From Corynebacterium uberis (lineage in GTDB: Bacteria > Actinomycetota > Actinomycetes > Mycobacteriales > Mycobacteriaceae), in NCBI RefSeq assembly GCF_020616335.1, contig NZ_CP085051.1:558001-622000 (forward strand): a DNA stretch of 64,000 nucleotides, written 5' to 3'. Within the stretch, counting starts at the first letter, position 1. The number at the start of each line of letters is the position of its first letter. Shown here one piece after another: positions 43,334-51,042 of the stretch. The translations under genes were made by a program, and so were the position numbers. The notes beneath the pieces are model-generated. The model saw nothing but the letters and a program-made list of their open reading frames with translations, was not told the DNA's origin and did no database searches.

Positions 43334-43825
43334 CCGTACACCACTGATTGCGGGGGGAGCGGGGGCTGACTGGAGCCGCTAAGGCCTAGTCGGCTGGGCG
43401 GAAGGTCGGCCGCGGGGGGTGCGATTGCCGGCCTGGGCCCGCAGCCGCCGAGGGGGCGGGGGTAACCGTTTTATCTCTGTACTGTGCCCGGGAAAGGGGG
43501 GTACCACAATATGTAGTACCCCCTCCTTCTACCCCCGTATCGACGATGTTTATCGATTAAACCACCTCCACCGCCATGACCAGGGCGAATTGCCTCATTG
43601 TCAAAAAACTTTGAAACTATTTGTGCACAAGAGTTGACCTCATCTAGTTCCTGGTGTTGAATTTCAACCATGTAAGTACTGGCGGGCGTCACGGTATTGT
43701 CCAGTATTGATTGTCACTTCCTCACCGTTCGCGGGCGACTAGAGTGGTTGTTGCAGCAGGGGCGAGCGTACGGGGGAGATGCGTGGCGCCTGGTTGGAGT
43801 TCGTCGAGAAGGAAGGGAAGGTGGC
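43334..43825. promoter_or_regulatory. Long upstream region of the whiB2-type gene with three dyads
   Basis: 492 bp without a gene. AT content rises near the middle. It contains a 27-bp inverted repeat at 43497-43523 (arms GGGGGTAC/GTACCCCC, 11-nt spacer), the palindrome TTGTGCACAA at 43621-43630, and GTTGAATTTCAAC at 43656-43668. A TTGACC (43634-43639) lies between the last two. Long control regions are usual for whiB2 homologues; the factors binding here are unknown. Confidence 0.55.
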
Positions 43826-44122
43826 GTGGAGTACATCGCCGATGACGCCACTGACCGTGGCTCGACCGCCAGGCTGACGTTTGATGATCTCTTCGGGGCC
43901 GTCGAACAGGAATGGCAAGACCAAGCCTTGTGCGCCCAAACGGATCCGGAAGCCTTCTTTCCGGAAAAGGGCGGTTCTACGCGCGAGGCAAAGCGCATCT
44001 GCCAGGCCTGTGCCGTGCGCGATGAGTGCTTAGAGTACGCCCTGGAACATGATGAACGCTTTGGCATTTGGGGCGGGCTGTCAGACCGTGAGCGGCGCCG
44101 CCTGAAGCGCGAGCTGGGCTAA
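43826..44122 (+). CDS. whcD: WhiB-family iron-sulfur transcriptional regulator (WhiB2/WhcD type)
   Basis: 98-residue WhiB-like protein. Four cysteines that bind a 4Fe-4S cluster are at LCAQTDPEAFFP and ICQACAVRDEC; the G[IV]WGG turn appears as FGIWGG and the basic C-terminus RERRRLKRELG binds DNA. WhiB2/WhcD homologues control cell division and are regularly found between manC and manB. GTG 43826 is chosen, with GGAAGG upstream; the longer in-frame sequence to 43697 is not conserved in composition. Confidence 0.92.
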   Translation: MEYIADDATDRGSTARLTFDDLFGAVEQEWQDQALCAQTDPEAFFPEKGGSTREAKRICQACAVRDECLEYALEHDERFGIWGGLSDRERRRLKRELG

Positions 44123-44198
44123 ACCCCGAGTCACGTTATGCCCGCGCCGCGGGCGTGACCCCGCGCGATCCCGCGTGCCCGCCCAGCGCCAGTTCCCC

Positions 44199-44657
44199 TT
44201 ACCACTGAAAATCTGGGTCCACGTCGCGCGGATCCATGTTGAGGTATTCCGCAACCAGCGCGGTCAGCACGGTGGTCAACAGCTCCCGGCGAGACTCTAC
44301 ATCCGCGGCCCGGCGGGAGATGGGCATGCGGAACAACACCATGCGTGCCCGGGTGGGGCGCCCCGCGCCGTCGACGGCGGCGGGGATGAGGCGCCCGAGC
44401 GGCACCGGCCCATCGGCAACCACGTCTTCGCTTAACACCGCCAGGTCCGCGCTCATGCGCATCCGGGGTACGGTGTCCACCGCGAGGTCGAGGTGCGCGA
44501 GCTGCTCGTGGTAGCGCTCGGCGAGGGGGGCGTAGGCGTCGAGGACGGCGGCGTCGAAAAGCGCCGAGCGGGTGCGCGCACGGGGGATGGAGGCGGGGGT
44601 CAGTGGGCCACGCGGCCCGCGCCCGCGCCGATCGCGTACGGGGACGGTAGGGCTCAT
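44199..44657 (-). CDS. Metallopeptidase-family (PF06262) protein lacking the zinc motif
   Basis: 152-residue homologue of Rv3259, from the Zincin_1/DUF1025 group. The body matches (FDAAVLDAYAPLAERYHEQLAHLDLAVDTVPRM, PVPLGRLIPAAVDGAGRPTRARMVLFRMPISRRA), but where active relatives have HExxH this protein has TALVAEYLNMDP, so zinc-dependent proteolysis is unlikely. The mycobacterial protein at the same locus also lacks it. A TAGGGT hexamer ends 8 nt before the ATG (leaderless). It is divergent from the DUF3499 gene. Confidence 0.82.
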   Translation of the reverse strand: MSPTVPVRDRRGRGPRGPLTPASIPRARTRSALFDAAVLDAYAPLAERYHEQLAHLDLAVDTVPRMRMSADLAVLSEDVVADGPVPLGRLIPAAVDGAGRPTRARMVLFRMPISRRAADVESRRELLTTVLTALVAEYLNMDPRDVDPDFQW

Positions 44658-44665
44658 AGCCCCTC

Positions 44666-44671
44666 ACCCTA
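44666..44671 (-). promoter_or_regulatory. -10 element of the Zincin_1-like gene (leaderless)
   Basis: TAGGGT on the minus strand, 8 nt before the ATG at 44657. Confidence 0.5.
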
Positions 44672-44740
44672 GGCGGCGGGGGCGGGGGTAGTGGGTGCGA
44701 CCCGCCGCCGGTGGCACTATCCAAATCTCAAGTTGAGGTC

Positions 44741-44746
44741 TAGACT
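44741..44746 (+). promoter_or_regulatory. -10 element of the DUF3499 gene (leaderless)
   Basis: TAGACT ends 7 nt before GTG 44754, without a Shine-Dalgarno. Confidence 0.6.
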
Positions 44747-44753
44747 GCGGTGC

Positions 44754-45194
44754 GTGAGTCAATTTCGTCGCTGTTCCCGCCCCGGCTGCGGCAAACCTGC
44801 GGTGGCCACGCTGACCTACGCGTACGCGGAGTCCACCGCCGTGGTTGGACCGCTAGCGCCCTCGCCAGAGCCGCACAGCTGGGATCTATGCGCCCATCAT
44901 GCCGAGCGCATCACCGCCCCTTTGGGCTGGGAGATGCTCCATGTCGACAGCATCGATATTGACGAAGATGAAGAGCTGACCGCGCTCGCAGAGGCCGTCC
45001 GCGAGGCCGGCCGCTTCTCCTCCGGGCTGGTCTCCGGATTCGACCCCACGGTGGATGACTCCGCCTTCGACCCGGACGCCTCGCGCCACCCTGTCCACCG
45101 CACCAAGCGCATCGACAGGGCTCCCGTGACCCGCCGCGGCCACCTGCACGTGGTCCCGGAACCCATCGACGAGGACGACCCGGACGAGTCCTAA
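44754..45194 (+). CDS. DUF3499 family protein
   Basis: 146-residue actinobacterial protein (Rv3258c family). The N-terminal half has a likely zinc-binding set: CSRPGCGKPA and WDLCAHHAERITAPLGWEM. The middle is acidic (IDIDEDEE) and the C-terminus ends EDDPDES. Function unknown, but the gene is constantly found between whiB2 and manB. GTG 44754 is supported by the promoter hexamer at 44741. Confidence 0.88.
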   Translation: MSQFRRCSRPGCGKPAVATLTYAYAESTAVVGPLAPSPEPHSWDLCAHHAERITAPLGWEMLHVDSIDIDEDEELTALAEAVREAGRFSSGLVSGFDPTVDDSAFDPDASRHPVHRTKRIDRAPVTRRGHLHVVPEPIDEDDPDES

Positions 45195-45242
45195 GCCCGG
45201 CCCAGGCGAATGGGTGCGCACCAGCCGGGGGAGTACTGCGGC

Positions 45243-45248
45243 TAGACT
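45243..45248 (+). promoter_or_regulatory. Candidate -10 element of manB
   Basis: TAGACT, giving a leader of about 130 nt before the ATG at 45388. An inverted repeat-like GGTTCGACCGGCGGCC stretch lies within the leader. Confidence 0.4.
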
Positions 45249-45387
45249 CAATGAGGTTGACATGAAGCGTCCGTGTGCAGCCGCGTCCCCCAGCGGGGCG
45301 GGACTGTAGGCCGGTTCGACCGGCGGCCGTGGAGCGTCATGGACCAGACAACCCCACAACCTCAAAGTGCTAGGGAGCAGAAAAACT

Positions 45388-46755
45388 ATGCGTAGCCGTG
45401 AAGCCGTCACCGCCGTGGTCAAGGCCTATGACGTCCGGGGGGTCGTGGGCACCGACATCGATGCCGCATTCATCAAGGATGTGGGTGCCGCTTTCGCCCG
45501 CTTGGTGCGTGCGGAGGGGGAGACCACCATTGCCGTGGGCCATGACATGCGTCCGTCCTCGCCGGAGCTGGTGGACGCCTTCGCGCAGGGGGTAGTCGAA
45601 CAGGGCCTAGACGTTATTACCCTGGGCCTGACCTCGACCGATGAGCTCTACTTCGCCTCCGGATCGCTGGAGTGCGCCGGCGCGATGTTTACCGCCAGCC
45701 ACAACCCCGCCCAGTACAACGGCATCAAGATGTGCCGGCGTGGGGCGCGCCCGGTGGGCCAGGAGACCGGCCTGGGGGACATCGTCGAGGACCTGGTCGC
45801 CGGTGTGCCCGAGTTCGATGGCCAGCGCGGGACGATCAGCCAGCGCGACGTGCTCGATGATTACGGCTCCTACCTGCGTTCCTTGGTCGACCTGAGCGAT
45901 ATCCGCCCGCTGGTGGTGGCCGTGGATGCCGCCAACGGGATGGGCGGGATGACCGTGCCCGCGGTCTTCGCCGGCCTGCCGCTGGATGTGCGGCCGCTGT
46001 ACTTTGAGCTCGACGGCACCTTCCCCAACCATGAGGCCAATCCGCTGGAGCCGAAGAACCTGGAGGATTTGCAGCGCTTCGTGGTGGAGCAGGGCGCGGA
46101 CATTGGCCTGGCCTTCGACGGCGACGCGGATCGCTGCTTTGTGGTGGATGAGTCCGGCGCTCCGGTGTCCCCGTCCGCCATCTGCGCGCTGGTTGCCCAG
46201 CGCTACCTGGAGGCCAACCCGGGCGCCACGATTATTCACAACCTCATTACCTCCAAGACCGTCCCGGAGATCATTACCGAGCACGGTGGTACCCCGGTGC
46301 GCACCCGCGTGGGCCACTCGTTTATTAAGGCGCAGATGGCCGAGCACAAGGCGGTCTTCGGCGGCGAGCACTCCGCCCACTACTACTTCACCGAGTTTTA
46401 CAACGCCGATTCGGGCATCCTGGCCGCCATGCACGTCTTGGCGGCGTTGGGCAGCCAGGACGCGCCGCTGTCGGAGCTGATGGGGGAGTATTCCCGGTAC
46501 GCGGCCTCCGGGGAGATCAACTCCACGGTCGATGATCAGGAGGCCGCCACCCAGGCGGTGCTGGATGCGTTTGCGGATCGCACCGAGTCCATCGATCGCC
46601 TCGATGGGGTCACGGTGGAGCTTAAGGGCACGCCCGCGTGGTTTAACGTGCGCGCGTCGAACACGGAGCCGCTGCTGCGCCTCAACGCTGAGGCGGCCAC
46701 GCAGCAGGAGGTAGACGAGCTCGTCGCCGAGGTCCTGGCGGCTATTCGCGGCTAG
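45388..46755 (+). CDS. manB: Phosphomannomutase/phosphoglucomutase
   Basis: 455-residue alpha-D-phosphohexomutase that interconverts mannose-6- and mannose-1-phosphate. Active-site Ser in MFTASHNPAQYNGIKM, metal loop AFDGDADRCF, sugar loop EHSAHYYF and phosphate-binding RASNTEPLLRLNAEA are intact. It is upstream of the TobH-like gene and manA, with manC 2 kb earlier, so all three GDP-mannose enzymes are clustered. Weak GGGAGC ribosome-binding site. Confidence 0.94.
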   Translation: MRSREAVTAVVKAYDVRGVVGTDIDAAFIKDVGAAFARLVRAEGETTIAVGHDMRPSSPELVDAFAQGVVEQGLDVITLGLTSTDELYFASGSLECAGAMFTASHNPAQYNGIKMCRRGARPVGQETGLGDIVEDLVAGVPEFDGQRGTISQRDVLDDYGSYLRSLVDLSDIRPLVVAVDAANGMGGMTVPAVFAGLPLDVRPLYFELDGTFPNHEANPLEPKNLEDLQRFVVEQGADIGLAFDGDADRCFVVDESGAPVSPSAICALVAQRYLEANPGATIIHNLITSKTVPEIITEHGGTPVRTRVGHSFIKAQMAEHKAVFGGEHSAHYYFTEFYNADSGILAAMHVLAALGSQDAPLSELMGEYSRYAASGEINSTVDDQEAATQAVLDAFADRTESIDRLDGVTVELKGTPAWFNVRASNTEPLLRLNAEAATQQEVDELVAEVLAAIRG

Positions 46756-46850
46756 GAGGGTTCGCCGGGTGCGGGGGTGCTGCCCGGCGTGAGCCAGGGC
46801 GGGGAACTGTGCCGAGCCGCGCCGAACCGTGCGCGGGCGCAGGTCCTGGC

Positions 46851-46856
46851 TATCGT
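46851..46856 (+). promoter_or_regulatory. -10 element of the TobH-like gene (leaderless)
   Basis: TATCGT ends 7 nt before the ATG at 46864. Confidence 0.45.
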
Positions 46857-46863
46857 GGAGCAC

Positions 46864-47856
46864 ATGACGGTTCCTGATTCCGCTTTTGCCCGTTTCCTGC
46901 CCGCGGCCTATGAGGGCGCGCACGTGCGGGCCATCGCCGGCGGCGTGGGTGCTGCCGCTGAGCAGCTGGCGGGTCTCAATCCGCGCAGCATCGTGGTCAT
47001 TGCCACCGACGGGTTGGCCCAGCGGTGCGCCCAGGCCGGCGGTGATCTGCTTGCCCCGCTGCCGGTGCCCTATGTTGTCACCGCGACCCTGCCGCCATTC
47101 GTGGGGGCACTGGATGTGGTCATTGTCGTCGGGGATCGGGGGGAATCGCCGGACGCGGAGCAGGCGGTGCGGGTGGCGGCGCGCCGGGGTGCAGCCACGG
47201 TGCTCATCTGCCCGGATAGTGGGCCTTTGCGTGACGACGCCCCCTCCTCCACGGTCTGCCTGCCCATCCCGGTCAGCGCGACCGACCGGTCGCCGTTGCG
47301 CTTCCTGGTTGGCATCTACACCGTGGTGGCGCTGCTCAGCGAGGACCCGGACCTGCTCGCCGAGCAGCTGCGCGGCGTGGCAGACCTTGTTGATGAGGAG
47401 CTGGCGGCGTGCGCGCCCGACCGGGATGCCGCCGTCAATCCGGCGCGCGACCTTGCCCACTGGGTGCGGGGGGTATCGCGCCGCCCCCTGGCCACCCACG
47501 TGGCAGCCCGCCCGGATGGCAGGGATCGCACAGTCGCTTCCGTCAACGCCTATCAGTGGGCCATCGCCGGGGCGCCCGGAACTGCGCTGTGGGGCGAGGA
47601 TGTTCCGGCCCCGGCCGCGCCACCGGATCTCTTCTACGATCCCTTCCTCGACTCGGGGGATGGTGGCGGTTCTGAGGGGGCCAGCGCCCCGGTGGCCGTG
47701 GTGGCGTGGGACACGCAGTGTGAACCGCTCGCGGATCCGCCGGCCGGCTGGCGGGTAGAAAAGGCCGATGACGCCGGGTTTGGGCGCCTGGGCGCGGTCG
47801 CGCGGCTTCTCGCCCGGGGGCGTGCTGCTAGCGTGTACCTGGCTGACGGCAGTTAG
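46864..47856 (+). CDS. TobH-like SIS-domain protein (Rv3256c family)
   Basis: 330 residues with sugar isomerase (SIS)-like folds: RSIVVIATDGLAQRCAQ and an intermediate VVIVVGDRG...RRGAATVLICPD stretch, akin to bifunctional phosphoglucose/phosphomannose isomerases. The usual catalytic residues cannot be assigned with confidence. Its constant place between manB and manA suggests a role in mannose metabolism or its regulation. It is probably expressed from its own leaderless promoter. Confidence 0.78.
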   Translation: MTVPDSAFARFLPAAYEGAHVRAIAGGVGAAAEQLAGLNPRSIVVIATDGLAQRCAQAGGDLLAPLPVPYVVTATLPPFVGALDVVIVVGDRGESPDAEQAVRVAARRGAATVLICPDSGPLRDDAPSSTVCLPIPVSATDRSPLRFLVGIYTVVALLSEDPDLLAEQLRGVADLVDEELAACAPDRDAAVNPARDLAHWVRGVSRRPLATHVAARPDGRDRTVASVNAYQWAIAGAPGTALWGEDVPAPAAPPDLFYDPFLDSGDGGGSEGASAPVAVVAWDTQCEPLADPPAGWRVEKADDAGFGRLGAVARLLARGRAASVYLADGS

Positions 47857-47946
47857 CCTTGTGCCCTCCCTTGCCTGGGGCGTGCGGATGCGCCGCCCGG
47901 CGAGGCGCGGCTGTAACGATTGTGATCCAAGGAGCAAAACAGACAC

Positions 47947-49128
47947 ATGGACAAGCTTGAAGGTGTTATTCGTGCCTACCCGTGGGGGTCGCGCACTCTC
48001 ATCCCTTCGCTGCGTGGCCAACAATCGCCGGCATCGCGGCCGGAGGCGGAGCTGTGGTACGGCGCCCACCCGGCCTCCCCGGCGCGGCTGGCGAGCACCG
48101 GGGAGGCGCTTGATGGCGTCATCGCTAAGGATCCCGAATACCAGCTGGGGGCGCGGGTGGTTGCCCGCTACGGGGCGCAGCTGCCCTTCCTGCTGAAGCT
48201 GTTGGCGGCCGCGGAGCCGCTGTCCTTGCAGGCGCATCCCTCAAAGGAACAGGCCGTGGATGGCTTTGCCCGCGACAACGCCGCCGGGATTGATCTGCAC
48301 GCGGCGAACCGCAATTACAAGGACGATAACCACAAGCCGGAGCTCATCGTCGCGTTGACGCCGTTTAAGGCGATGGCGGGTTTTCGCCCCGTGGCCCAGA
48401 CGCGGGAGCTGTTCGCCGCGCTGGACTGCCCGGAGGCTGACCGCTACCTCACGATGCTGGGGGCCGGGGGCGCGGACGGCCCGGATCCTGCCGATGATGC
48501 GGCGAGCATGCGGGCGCTGTTTACCACCTGGATTACCATCCCGCACGATGCCCGGGTGACGCTGATCGATGCGATCGTTGCGGCGGCCCAGCCGCGCAGC
48601 GCCCAGGCCGATTGGATCGGCGGGGTCTGTGAGGTGGTCTGCGAGCTCAACGAGCGCTACCCGGGGGACATCGGCGTGCTTGGCGCGTTGCTGCTCAATC
48701 ACGTGGACTTAGAACCGGGGCAGGCCGTGTACTTAGACGCCGGCCAGCTGCATGCCTACGTGCGTGGCTTGGGCGTGGAGATCATGGCAAATTCAGACAA
48801 CGTCCTGCGCGGGGGGTTGACCTCCAAATACGTGGACATTCCTGAGCTGTTGCGCGTGCTTGATTTCCGGTGCCTGGATGACCCCCGGGTCCGCGCCGTG
48901 GACGGCGAATACCCGGTTCCGATCGATGAGTTCCGGCTTAACCGCCTGGAAGTCACGGCGGACGGGGTGACCGTGGATCATGATGGCCCGAGCATTGTCA
49001 TGGTCACGGAAGGCTCGCTACAGGCTGGCGATGTGCAGCTGCAACCGGGTGATGCGGTGTGGATCCCCGCCGGGGATCCTGCCGTGGAGTTGCGCGGAAA
49101 GGCGACGGCCTTCTGGGCGCGCACCTAG
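47947..49128 (+). CDS. manA: Mannose-6-phosphate isomerase, class I
   Basis: 393-residue zinc enzyme linking fructose-6-phosphate to the mannose pathway. Zn ligands: LQAHPSKEQA and DNHKPELIVAL; the C-terminal QLHAYVRGLGVEIMANSDNVLRGGLTSKYVD is characteristic. The ATG has AAGGAG 11 nt upstream. Together with manB and manC this completes GDP-mannose synthesis in the window. Confidence 0.95.
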   Translation: MDKLEGVIRAYPWGSRTLIPSLRGQQSPASRPEAELWYGAHPASPARLASTGEALDGVIAKDPEYQLGARVVARYGAQLPFLLKLLAAAEPLSLQAHPSKEQAVDGFARDNAAGIDLHAANRNYKDDNHKPELIVALTPFKAMAGFRPVAQTRELFAALDCPEADRYLTMLGAGGADGPDPADDAASMRALFTTWITIPHDARVTLIDAIVAAAQPRSAQADWIGGVCEVVCELNERYPGDIGVLGALLLNHVDLEPGQAVYLDAGQLHAYVRGLGVEIMANSDNVLRGGLTSKYVDIPELLRVLDFRCLDDPRVRAVDGEYPVPIDEFRLNRLEVTADGVTVDHDGPSIVMVTEGSLQAGDVQLQPGDAVWIPAGDPAVELRGKATAFWART

Positions 49129-49147
49129 CGGGGGTTATTTACGGGGG

Positions 49148-50083
49148 TTAGTGGCGCCCCAGCAGCTGACCGAGTACGGGCAGCGGCGGCAGCGCGCTCG
49201 CCGGTGCGGGGCCGGGGACGGCAGCAGGGGAGACCGGCTCCGGCGTGGGGGCGTTCGTGGTCTCCGCGGCTGCGGGCTGGGGGCTGGGCACGCCGGCGCC
49301 GGCCGCGGTGGGCGCCGCGGTTGGTGTAGCGGTCGCGGGGGCGGGCGTGTTCGTGGCAGTCGTTGTGGCTGCGGGGGCGTCGGCAGGCGAGTTGGCCTCT
49401 GCTGCGCCGTCGGCGGCGGGCTCCGGGGAGGGCTGTGCCGAGGGCTCCGGTTCGGGCGTGGGCAGCGGGAGGGCCGGGATGCCGGGGATGTTCGCCGGCA
49501 GGCCGGGGATCTCCGGCTCGGGGGAGGCCGACGGCTGGGGTGCCGGGGCGGGCTCGCTCGGGCCCTGCTGGGGCCGCTGGCCGGAGTCGGTCTCGTCGGA
49601 CATCGGCGCGGTGATCGTCGGCGCGGATTCGGTGGTGCTGGTCTTATCCGGGACGGTCAGGTTGTTGGGGCGGTAGACGCGCGTGGGTTCGGCATCGGTG
49701 CGCGTGGTGTATCCCGGCCCCAGCGCCTCGGCGGGGGAGTCCGGGTCCGCGGTAGTGCCGCCCGCGCGGCGGCGGTCAATGAAGCCGGCGACGTCATCGG
49801 CGCGGTTGTGGGAGCCCTCATCGGTGCGGTGGCCGGTGGTCGGCGTGCCGGTGGCGTGGGGCTCGGGGTGGGTGTGCTCGCCGTCGTCGGCGGCGGGGCG
49901 CTGCGAGGACGAGCCCGTGTCCGCCGCCATGGCGGAGCGTTGGGTGGATTCGGCGGCGGAGTCTAAGGACAGGCGCGTGGGTTCGGCTGGGATGGAAAAC
50001 CTCCATACCAGCGTGCCAATAAGCAGCGCGGCGGTTATTCCGGCTGCGATGAATGCGAGAGCCTTGAGTGTCTCCGACTTCAC
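49148..50083 (-). CDS. Membrane-anchored Pro/Ala-rich protein of unknown function
   Basis: 311 residues. An N-terminal signal-anchor helix (LKALAFIAAGITAALLIGTLVWRF, about 5-28) is followed by a low-complexity extracytoplasmic region: first Ser/Thr/Asp-rich, then dense in Pro/Ala/Thr/Glu with PEP- and PTP-like steps. No folded domain is recognised; the composition suggests a wall-spanning stalk. The start is GTG 50083 with AGAGG upstream. It is convergent with manA. A secreted gene of this kind also precedes sahH in C. glutamicum. Confidence 0.65.
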   Translation of the reverse strand: MKSETLKALAFIAAGITAALLIGTLVWRFSIPAEPTRLSLDSAAESTQRSAMAADTGSSSQRPAADDGEHTHPEPHATGTPTTGHRTDEGSHNRADDVAGFIDRRRAGGTTADPDSPAEALGPGYTTRTDAEPTRVYRPNNLTVPDKTSTTESAPTITAPMSDETDSGQRPQQGPSEPAPAPQPSASPEPEIPGLPANIPGIPALPLPTPEPEPSAQPSPEPAADGAAEANSPADAPAATTTATNTPAPATATPTAAPTAAGAGVPSPQPAAAETTNAPTPEPVSPAAVPGPAPASALPPLPVLGQLLGRH

Positions 50084-50505
50084 TCGATACCAACCTCTGT
50101 GTCCACTCGTCGGGGTGGAACTTAAGATTCCTTGCCTGCTGTGCCTCGTGCGCCGACCCGCAGGGTGTGTCCGGGCACTCACCGAGGATGCTCGCCGCGG
50201 ACTAGTGTCGTGTACAAGGAGAGAGCGTAGCTGCTATCAGTGCTCTCACCCGCCACCGTTGACATGGTCATGGAGCTGTCCTGCAGGATGATCCTGCCGG
50301 CATCAGCACCGGATACCCACCTATTGTAACGGCGCGATAACGAAGATAGCAGAATACTGACCAAATGGATAGGCCCTCGTGCTCACCCGGCTTGGCACCA
50401 GGCATGACGCCCGCCCCACCTGCGGGCCACCGGATGACTGGTGTCTCCTGCTGCCAGTGTGGTGTGTGGCACATGGTGCTTGAGACAACACAGAAAGGAC
50501 TACTC
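50084..50505. other. Intergenic region between the Pro/Ala-rich protein gene and the DUF4259 gene
   Basis: 422 bp. It holds a direct repeat GTAACG-N5-ATAACG (50326-50342) with 11-bp periodicity, similar to MtrA-type boxes. No gene is recognised. Confidence 0.45.
50326..50342. promoter_or_regulatory. Possible MtrA-like direct repeat
   Basis: Two GTAACG-like hexamers spaced 11 bp centre to centre. Actinobacterial MtrA recognises spaced GTAAC-type direct repeats; mtrA is encoded 3 kb away. Hypothetical. Confidence 0.25.
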
Positions 50506-50877
50506 ATGGCCTCATGGGACGCCGTGGTCTTTGACACGGAAGCAGCCACCGATTTTCTTGACGAGCTCAGCGACCGGGACGCGGATGAGGTCCGGGACAG
50601 CATCGTGGATGCCTGCACGATCGCGGCGTCGGAAAGCGCCAGTGCTGACGACGTCGCCGTGGGGCAGGCCGCGGCAACCATCGCCGCCATCTGGGCCGGC
50701 GCTCCCTTCAGCGCGGGGGAGGTCGCCGATGCGTACCCCTTCATCCGCGAGCTGATTGGCACCACCAGCGAGGAGCTGACCGACGCTGCCGCCACGGTCC
50801 TCGAGGCCGCAGCCGAGGAGGACGCCGGCGACACCGCCCCAGACGACCTCGACGTTTTCCTCGAAGCCCTGTCCTAA
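50506..50877 (+). CDS. DUF4259-domain protein
   Basis: 123-residue small acidic cytoplasmic protein. The N-terminal SWDAVVFDTEAATDFLDELSDRD matches the DUF4259 pattern (a tryptophan, then FDxxxAxDFLDEL); the rest is helical and rich in Ala, Asp and Glu. AAAGGA lies upstream of the ATG. Function unknown. Confidence 0.78.
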   Translation: MASWDAVVFDTEAATDFLDELSDRDADEVRDSIVDACTIAASESASADDVAVGQAAATIAAIWAGAPFSAGEVADAYPFIRELIGTTSEELTDAAATVLEAAAEEDAGDTAPDDLDVFLEALS

Positions 50878-50908
50878 GGGACGCCCCCGGCGCCCCGCCG
50901 TGCCCGAC

Positions 50909-50914
50909 TACTAA
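50909..50914 (+). promoter_or_regulatory. Candidate -10 element of sahH
   Basis: TACTAA; the transcript would start near 50921, about 10 nt before a large hairpin. Confidence 0.35.
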
Positions 50915-50930
50915 GGTGGGTGCCTGACAT

Positions 50931-50968
50931 GTGCGCCCTGCCGTGCCGCAGCATGACGGCGGGCGCAC
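50931..50968 (+). promoter_or_regulatory. Strong hairpin in the sahH 5' leader
   Basis: Arms GTGCGCCCTGCCGT (50931-50944) and ACGGCGGGCGCAC (50956-50968), complementary over 13 pairs with a single bulged T, around an 11-nt loop. No T-tract follows and the start codon is 75 nt downstream, so it is not a simple terminator of the previous gene. It does not match the SAH riboswitch consensus as I know it. Confidence 0.6.
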
Positions 50969-51042
50969 CGCGGCGAACACACCAGCGGCCACCATCCACG
51001 TTGTGTAGAGACCAAGAAGAACAAAAGAAGCACGGAGAAGCA

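Noticed and set aside
45607..48237. 876-codon open frame on the minus strand
   Set aside because: It lies antisense across manB, the TobH-like gene and manA. It is rich in Arg, Gly and His, typical of a shadow frame in high-GC DNA.
50878..51042. SAH or SAM riboswitch in the sahH leader
   Set aside because: A hairpin is present, but the conserved core sequences of known SAH/SAM riboswitches were not found.
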